Under the pieces are notes generated by a model. It made no database searches, was not told the DNA's origin, and saw nothing but the letters and a program-made list of their open reading frames with translations. The translations under genes and the position numbers were made by a program. 9,780 nucleotides of DNA from an uncultured Erysipelotrichaceae bacterium. GTDB lineage: Bacteria; Bacillota_I; Bacilli_A; Erysipelotrichales; Erysipelotrichaceae. Each line of letters begins with the position of its first letter. The stretch's first letter is position 1. Below are positions 6,170 through 9,780 of the stretch, one piece after another. The DNA is taken from contig CALVCY010000056.1 in NCBI GenBank assembly GCA_944326175.1, forward strand, positions 1 to 9,780, in the 5' to 3' direction.

Positions 6170-7880
6170 GTAGCGCACCTCCCATCTGCGATTCATAGAT
6201 CTTTTTGTATAACGGACAGGTTTGGATCAATGTGGCGTGATCGCCTTGGGCGATCACCTTTCCTTGATCCATGACCAAAATCAAATCGGCATGCATGATA
6301 GCAGAGACCCGTTGGGCAACGATGATCTTGGTCACACCGGGTAATTCACTGGATAATGCATGTCTTAAACGTGCATCGGTGGCATAGTCCAGCGCTGAAC
6401 TGGAATCATCCAGGATCAAGAAGGATGGATCATTCAAAAAAGCACGGGATAGAAGGATCCGCTGGCGTTGACCACCGGAGACATTGGTACCACGCGTGGA
6501 TAAACGGGTATTCAGACCATCCGGCAATTCATCGATGAATTCCTTGGCTTGCGCCAGTGTGATGGCTTTGGTCAAACCATTGTGATCACTGGTTCGACCA
6601 AAGGTGATATTGTCGCCAATGGTCGCCGCATAGAGAAAATCATGCTGGAAGACCATTCCAAATAATTGACGATATTGAGTCTCATCCAAAGCATAAATGG
6701 GTTGACCATCCAGATAAATGGTTCCACTATCGACATCATAGAATCGTAATAATAATTTGATCAATGTACTTTTCCCACAGCCAATGGGTCCGATGATCCC
6801 CAATGTTTGCCCATGGTCCAAACCAAATGAGACATCATGGATATCATCCAATTGACCATGATAGGAAAAGGATACATGGTCAAAACAAATGGCATGTCCA
6901 TCATGGGGTTGGACCAATCGATCTTGATGGTCCAAACCAATGGATTCATTCAGTATTCCTTCGATCCGCTTGGCACTGGCAATACCTTTGCTGCCCATGA
7001 CAAACATGCGGGATACGGTCATCAAAGCATTGGAGATCGTGGTGAAATACGACAAGAATGCCATGATCTGACCCACTTGAGAAAGACCGATATTCACGCG
7101 ATATGCACCGACCAATATCACCCCAACCAAGGAAGTATTGATGCATAAGTTCATGATGGGATTGATCGTTGCCATGGTCCGATTGGCTTTGGTTTCCATA
7201 TCCACCACACCATGGTTGACACCATCGAATCGTTTGAGTTGATCATTTTCCTTACTCAATGCTTTGATGACCCGTATCCCTTGGCAATTTTCACGTACGA
7301 CCTGGGTCATGCGATCGACACTGGCTTGGACTTTGGTAAATAAAGGGATCCCATGGGTAGCACGAAAATAGACCAGTGCGACCATAAAGGGTAATATGGC
7401 GACCAATACCAGCGTTAAAACAGGTTCCATGGTCAATGTCATGATGATCCCACCAACGAGTAATATGGGGGATTTGATGCCCATGCGTTGCATGAATGTT
7501 AACATCTGATGGACATTATAGGTATCATTGGTCAGTCGGGATTCCAAGGATGGGATGGTATAATCATCGACTTTCTTGCAGGAAAGATGAATGGTTCGAT
7601 CAAACACATCATGGCGGATCTTGCGGGTGATCTTGCGGGATACCGCAGAGGCATTGCGATTGGCGATGACATTGAAGATATACGCCAATATGGAACAGAC
7701 CACCATGAAAATACCGGCAATAATGATGGAACGGATGCTTTGGGTGGGAATGATATCATCCACGATCACTGAAAGCATATAGGGAATGAACAGTTCCATG
7801 ATACAGCCGATGGTTTTGACCAATATCCCCCAGCTCATCTGTTTACCATGGGGTTTGATGTAAGACCATAGCATCTGCAT
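6162..7880 (-). CDS. ABC exporter half-transporter, degenerate-site subunit
   Basis: The partner subunit of 572 residues, first gene of the block. The transmembrane domain spans about 15-300. The nucleotide-binding domain has Walker A GPIGCGKS (364-371), Q-loop Gln412 and a consensus signature VSGGQ (467-471). Walker B is ILDD, with Asp492 where the catalytic Glu should be, and the switch residue is Gln523 (AQR) in place of His. Such changes are the hallmark of the TM287/BmrC/LmrC-type half. Its Walker motifs would pair with the altered ISKGQ of the other subunit, so all deviations fall in one non-hydrolytic site. The N-terminus (MLWSYIKPHGKQ) fits the family, so the start must be the ATG at 7880 or the second ATG at 7874. 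Neither has a ribosome binding site, and a palindrome occupies that place. There is no regulator gene nearby. Confidence 0.94.
   Translation of the reverse strand: MQMLWSYIKPHGKQMSWGILVKTIGCIMELFIPYMLSVIVDDIIPTQSIRSIIIAGIFMVVCSILAYIFNVIANRNASAVSRKITRKIRHDVFDRTIHLSCKKVDDYTIPSLESRLTNDTYNVHQMLTFMQRMGIKSPILLVGGIIMTLTMEPVLTLVLVAILPFMVALVYFRATHGIPLFTKVQASVDRMTQVVRENCQGIRVIKALSKENDQLKRFDGVNHGVVDMETKANRTMATINPIMNLCINTSLVGVILVGAYRVNIGLSQVGQIMAFLSYFTTISNALMTVSRMFVMGSKGIASAKRIEGILNESIGLDHQDRLVQPHDGHAICFDHVSFSYHGQLDDIHDVSFGLDHGQTLGIIGPIGCGKSTLIKLLLRFYDVDSGTIYLDGQPIYALDETQYRQLFGMVFQHDFLYAATIGDNITFGRTSDHNGLTKAITLAQAKEFIDELPDGLNTRLSTRGTNVSGGQRQRILLSRAFLNDPSFLILDDSSSALDYATDARLRHALSSELPGVTKIIVAQRVSAIMHADLILVMDQGKVIAQGDHATLIQTCPLYKKIYESQMGGALLE
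6176..6183 (-). promoter_or_regulatory. Ribosome binding site that decides a TTG start
   Basis: GGGAGGTG on the minus strand lies inside the last codons of the upstream ABC gene and 6 nt before TTG at 6169. The in-frame ATG at 6196 lies upstream of this site and has only AAAAAGATCT before it. The strong site therefore points to TTG as the start of the second ABC subunit. Confidence 0.7.
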
Positions 7881-7884
7881 ATTG

Positions 7885-7898
7885 ATTAGCTAGCTAAT
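7885..7898. promoter_or_regulatory. Perfect 14-bp palindrome before the ABC block, candidate operator
   Basis: ATTAGCTAGCTAAT is a gapless perfect palindrome ending 4 bp before the ATG of the first ABC gene. It takes the place where a ribosome binding site would be. Short AT-rich palindromes containing TAGCTA are typical of operators for MarR-type dimeric regulators, which often control drug-exporter genes in Bacillota. The regulator class is an inference, and no regulator gene is in the window. Confidence 0.5.
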
Positions 7899-7909
7899 AG
7901 TTTACACTA

Positions 7910-7953
7910 AAAATCCGGGGAATATGGATGGTCAAACCATCCATATTCCCCGG
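7910..7953 (-). terminator. Strong intrinsic terminator after the ald-small membrane protein unit
   Basis: A perfect 18-bp inverted repeat (CCGGGGAATATGGATGGT at 7915-7932, complement at 7936-7953) with a 3-nt centre CAA, followed on the minus strand by ATTTTT. It lies 16 bp beyond the stop codon of the small membrane protein and insulates the ABC block from ald transcription. On the plus strand it is followed by TTTTCTTTC and could also stop reading from the other side. The apex of the hairpin is a perfect copy of the ATGGTCAAACCAT repeat. Confidence 0.88.
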
Positions 7954-7968
7954 TTTTCTTTCATATTT

Positions 7969-8133
7969 TCAATGGATCTTGGATACGATCAGCAATAAAG
8001 CGATCACCACTACACACAAGCATAACAACAGTGGCATGGTCAGATCATTGAAAAAGATAAACATGAATCCCATGATCGCAATCGCTAAGATCCATAACGT
8101 CTTTTTCAACACAGACATCTCTTTGAATGGCAT
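7969..8133 (-). CDS. Small two-helix membrane protein (54 residues), unknown function
   Basis: An open frame of 54 codons in the gap between ald and the terminator. It reads M-P-F-K-E-M-S-V-L-K-K and then two hydrophobic stretches, about residues 12-28 and 32-51, joined by FFNDL, and ends SKIH. The Lys pair before the first helix and the short polar turn fit a hairpin of two membrane helices. The ATG lies 12 nt after the ald stop, with AGGATGG (8147-8141) overlapping that stop and a 7-nt gap, so translation may be coupled to ald. A second ATG at codon 6 is a possible start. The frame ends just before a strong terminator, as a real last cistron should. No family is recognised. The chance of a spurious hydrophobic frame remains, so confidence is moderate. 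Confidence 0.6.
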   Translation of the reverse strand: MPFKEMSVLKKTLWILAIAIMGFMFIFFNDLTMPLLLCLCVVVIALLLIVSKIH

Positions 8134-8144
8134 GGTCAAACCAT
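8132..8144. repeat. Perfect ATGGTCAAACCAT copy in the start region of the small membrane gene
   Basis: Perfect motif copy directly after the ald stop. It spans the gap between AGGA and the ATG of the 54-residue gene and shares the first two bases of that ATG. If it forms a hairpin in RNA or binds a protein, it could affect translation of the small gene. Confidence 0.65.
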
Positions 8145-8145
8145 C

Positions 8146-9255
8146 CTACAACACGGTATGGGGATCGACGTACCATACCCCCAATGCATCCGCTACGGGT
8201 TGATTGGTATATTGACCGTTATACGTATTTAGACCGTGCATGAAGCCTTCATCACTGCGTAAAGCATCCAATCCTTGATCGGCTAATTTTAGGATATAGG
8301 GCAATGTGGCATTGCTTAAGGCAATGGTGCTGGTTCTTGGGACTGCACCGGGCATATTGGCGACGGAATAATGGTTGACACCATATTTATTAAATGTTGG
8401 ATGATCATGATCGGTAGTATGATCACAGGTTTCGATACATCCACCCTGATCAATGGAGACATCCACGATGGCACTGCCAGGTTTCATGGTTTGAACCATA
8501 GCATCACTGACTAATTTCGGTGTCTTGGCACCAGGCAATAATACCGCACCGATGACCAGATCCGCTTCTTTGATCGCTTCTGCGATAGTGTATGGTGTGG
8601 AATAAATGGTATGGATCTGACCATTGGTCAATTCATCGATCTGAGCCATCCGTTGGGGTGAACGTTCGAACAATTCCACGTTGGCACCTAACCCATTGGC
8701 CATGCGTGCCGCTTCGAATCCGACAGTACCGCCACCCAATACCATGACATTGGCCGGACGTACGCCAGGCACTCCGCCAAGCAGGACACCGCTGCCGCCA
8801 TTGGCTTTTTGTAGCATCCAGGCCCCAACCTGTACGGCCATACGTCCAGCCACCTGACTCATGGGTGTCAATAAAGGTAATCCACCTTTGGCGTCAGTAA
8901 CGGTTTCATAGGCGATAGCGGTGGTGCCGGATTCGATCAACGCTTTGGCAAAGGGTTCATTGGCGGCGATATGCAGATAAGTAAAGACCATCTGATCGGC
9001 GCGTAAGTAGTGATATTCGCTTTCCAGATATTCTTTGACTTTAACGATCAGATCCGCTTTGGCAAAGACAGTGTCTTTATCCGTGATCTGACCACCGGCT
9101 GCAATGTATTCTTCATTGGTAAAACCACTGCCGATCCCGGCTTGATCTTCGATATAGACGGTATGTCCGGCACTAGCCAATGCATGGACACCGCTTGGGG
9201 TGATGGATACACGGTTTTCATTGTTTTTGATTTCCTTGGGTACTCCGATAATCAT
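8146..9255 (-). CDS. ald: Alanine dehydrogenase
   Basis: A cytosolic NAD+-dependent L-alanine dehydrogenase (EC 1.4.1.1), converting L-alanine to pyruvate, ammonia and NADH, and reversible. The 369 residues match the family length of about 370. The N-terminal signature [16 protein letters not shown] contains substrate-binding Arg15. VKVKE holds Lys74 and TYLH holds His95, the catalytic pair. The Rossmann loop is VLGGGTVG (172-179), and Asp269 lies in VSIDQGG. The residue at the end of the second Rossmann strand is Glu197 in place of the more usual Asp; this still favours NAD over NADP. AGGAGAGGA (9270-9262) lies 6 nt before the ATG. It is divergent from a sodium:alanine symporter gene, so together they make an alanine uptake and breakdown module. 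The downstream partner in the same transcript is the 54-residue membrane protein. Confidence 0.97.
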   Translation of the reverse strand: MIIGVPKEIKNNENRVSITPSGVHALASAGHTVYIEDQAGIGSGFTNEEYIAAGGQITDKDTVFAKADLIVKVKEYLESEYHYLRADQMVFTYLHIAANEPFAKALIESGTTAIAYETVTDAKGGLPLLTPMSQVAGRMAVQVGAWMLQKANGGSGVLLGGVPGVRPANVMVLGGGTVGFEAARMANGLGANVELFERSPQRMAQIDELTNGQIHTIYSTPYTIAEAIKEADLVIGAVLLPGAKTPKLVSDAMVQTMKPGSAIVDVSIDQGGCIETCDHTTDHDHPTFNKYGVNHYSVANMPGAVPRTSTIALSNATLPYILKLADQGLDALRSDEGFMHGLNTYNGQYTNQPVADALGVWYVDPHTVL

Positions 9256-9295
9256 GGTTGTTCCTCTCCTTTATTGCTTTAATCGTATCATCGAT

Positions 9296-9308
9296 ATGGT
9301 TTGACCAT
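9296..9308. repeat. Perfect ATGGTTTGACCAT copy in the ald leader
   Basis: The arms extend to TATGGT and ACCATA around the centre TTG, so the inverted repeat here is 6 bp per arm. It lies between the ald ribosome binding site and the possible ald -10 box. Confidence 0.65.
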
Positions 9309-9383
9309 ACGATTGAGTGTTATAAATCGATGAAAGCAATTTACGTGCTCAGGTTTCATAAGTTTTCACAACCCAGGATATGG

Positions 9384-9396
9384 ATGGTCGAATCAT
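9384..9396. repeat. Imperfect motif copy in the symporter promoter
   Basis: ATGGTCGAATCAT differs from the perfect form at two positions. It occupies the region between the expected -35 position and the TATAAT box of the symporter gene. Confidence 0.4.
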
Positions 9397-9401
9397 TTGG
9401 G

Positions 9402-9407
9402 TATAAT
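9402..9407 (+). promoter_or_regulatory. -10 box of the alanine symporter gene
   Basis: A perfect TATAAT, 33 bp before the ATG at 9441. The expected -35 position (about 9379-9384, TATGGA) fits the consensus poorly, which suggests dependence on an activator or a weak promoter. Confidence 0.6.
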
Positions 9408-9440
9408 GTTTATATTTTCAAGTAAGGGGATTGTGGTCTT

Positions 9441-9780
9441 ATGGATGTTATGTTTGATACCATCGCCCGCATCAATGCGGTCATCAATGATTTTATTTGG
9501 GTCAAGATCGGATTAGTCGCATTGATCGGCAGCGGGTTGTATTTATCGATCCGATTGAAGTTTTTTCAATTGATCCATTTAAAAATGTGGTTGAACCATA
9601 CGATCGGTTCGATCTTCAAACATGATAAAACCACGAAAAACCATGGTTCTGCGATTTCTCAATTCCAGTCTTTATGTACGGCTTTAGCGGCCACCATCGG
9701 TACCGGCAACATTGCCGGGGTGGCCGCCGCCATCGTCATTGGTGGACCAGGATCCATTTTCTGGATGTGGGTCGCTGCAT
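9441..9780 (+). CDS. agcS: Sodium:alanine symporter, AGCS family (5' part)
   Basis: An inner-membrane secondary transporter bringing in alanine (or glycine) with Na+. It is cut by the window end after 113 residues, and no stop codon is met. The frame starts MDVMFDTIARINAVINDFIW, with a first membrane helix at about 18-37. It then reaches the AGCS signature: SQFQSLCTALAATIGTGNIAGVA, then GGPGSIFWMW, the part of the protein that lines the substrate and Na+ sites in the family. Full-length members are about 450-500 residues. The start ATG has AAGGGGA (9424-9430) with a slightly long 10-nt gap. A second ATG three codons on is less well placed. Divergence from ald supports alanine as the substrate. 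An amber-free frame to the edge gives no hint of damage. Confidence 0.93.
   Translation, partial: MDVMFDTIARINAVINDFIWVKIGLVALIGSGLYLSIRLKFFQLIHLKMWLNHTIGSIFKHDKTTKNHGSAISQFQSLCTALAATIGTGNIAGVAAAIVIGGPGSIFWMWVAA

Larger units (their letters stand above)
9256..9440. promoter_or_regulatory. Divergent control region between ald and the alanine symporter
   Basis: This 185-bp gap carries both start regions and no gene. On the minus strand TATAAC (9324-9319) is a possible ald -10 box without a clear -35. On the plus strand a perfect TATAAT serves the symporter. Two copies of the iterated motif lie here, a perfect one (9296-9308) just downstream of the possible ald -10 and a two-mismatch one (9384-9396) in the symporter promoter spacer. 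This is the placement expected of operators, but it is only an inference, because the motif is common in the whole window. Confidence 0.6.
35..9598. repeat. Dispersed inverted repeat TGGT-N3-ACCA (15 copies, plus 7 with N4)
   Basis: N3 copies start at 36, 416, 750, 1151, 1592, 1737, 3309, 4176, 4391, 6569, 6590, 7929, 8133, 9297 and 9588. Eight of the 15 have the centre CAA or TTG. Four match the 13-mer ATGGTCAAACCAT or its complement exactly (749-761, 7928-7940, 8132-8144, 9296-9308). N4 copies start at 3561, 6814, 6928, 7213, 7811, 8372 and 8487. Random sequence of this length would give about 0.15 copies of the N3 pattern. Copies within genes use all three codon phases: TGG NNN ACC A reads W-F-D-Q or W-L-N-Q, GGT NNN ACC reads G-L-T, and ATG GTT AAA CCA reads M-V-K-P. 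Counts were made by eye and could be low by a few. Confidence 0.75.

Noticed and set aside
6170..6196. ATG at 6196 as the start of the second ABC subunit
   Set aside because: It has no good ribosome site, whereas TTG at 6169 follows GGGAGGTG at ideal spacing; the extra nine residues are mostly that site read as codons.
7928..8203. Plus-strand frame of 91 codons across the gap right of the ABC block
   Set aside because: It starts inside the terminator hairpin, runs over the ald 3' end, has no ribosome site, and is antisense to the better supported 54-residue membrane frame.
9010..9282. Plus-strand frame of 90 codons opposite the ald 5' end
   Set aside because: Antisense to highly conserved ald residues and lacking a ribosome site; a shadow frame.
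35..9598. The TGGT-N3-ACCA copies as a CRISPR array or transposon ends
   Set aside because: Spacing is irregular, the unit is only 11-13 bp, copies lie inside conserved genes without disrupting them, and there are no spacers, cas genes or transposase.

Overview
The window looks like an ordinary chromosomal stretch of a moderately AT-leaning Gram-positive bacterium (Bacillota). The reasons are strong AGGAGG-type ribosome binding sites, one likely TTG start, a BmrCD/LmrCD/TM287-288-type heterodimeric ABC exporter, and a Bacillus-type alanine dehydrogenase paired with an AGCS alanine symporter. TGA works as a normal stop and TGG reads as Trp, so the code is standard. An Erysipelotrichia-like host is a guess from overall feel and cannot be shown from this sequence. 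No tRNA, rRNA, insertion sequence, phage gene or CRISPR array is visible.

Layout from left to right (nearly everything is on the minus strand, so transcription runs right to left). Positions 1-17 hold the first codons of a gene that leaves the window. Next are a Cof-type HAD phosphatase (22-873) and a HipA-family kinase without a visible HipB partner (908-2089), followed by a strong intrinsic terminator (2153-2191). A four-gene block then reads from 7880 down to 2215: two ABC half-transporters whose genes overlap by 8 bp (6162-7880 and 4421-6169), a short neutral-ceramidase-like metallohydrolase (3130-4368) and a Nif3-family dinuclear-metal protein (2215-3066). This block has a perfect 14-bp palindrome just upstream of its first start codon. 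It is separated by another strong hairpin terminator (about 7910-7953) from a small two-helix membrane protein of 54 residues (7969-8133) and alanine dehydrogenase ald (8146-9255). Divergently, from 9441 rightwards, starts an AGCS sodium:alanine symporter cut by the window end. The symporter would import alanine and Ald would convert it to pyruvate and ammonia, so the right end is an alanine-use module with a shared 185-bp control region.

The most unusual signal is not a gene. A short inverted repeat, TGGT-N3-ACCA (best form ATGGTCAAACCAT and its complement), occurs 15 times by eye, and 7 more times with a 4-nt centre. Chance predicts well under one copy of each. Copies lie in intergenic sites (a terminator apex, a ribosome-binding region, the divergent alanine promoter region) and inside genes in all three reading frames, so the signal acts at the DNA or RNA level and not as a protein motif. 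This may be a highly iterated genomic palindrome of unknown function. Other points of interest are the orphan hipA with a possibly leaderless start, the unannotated small membrane protein, and the matched degenerate and consensus ATP sites in the ABC pair.
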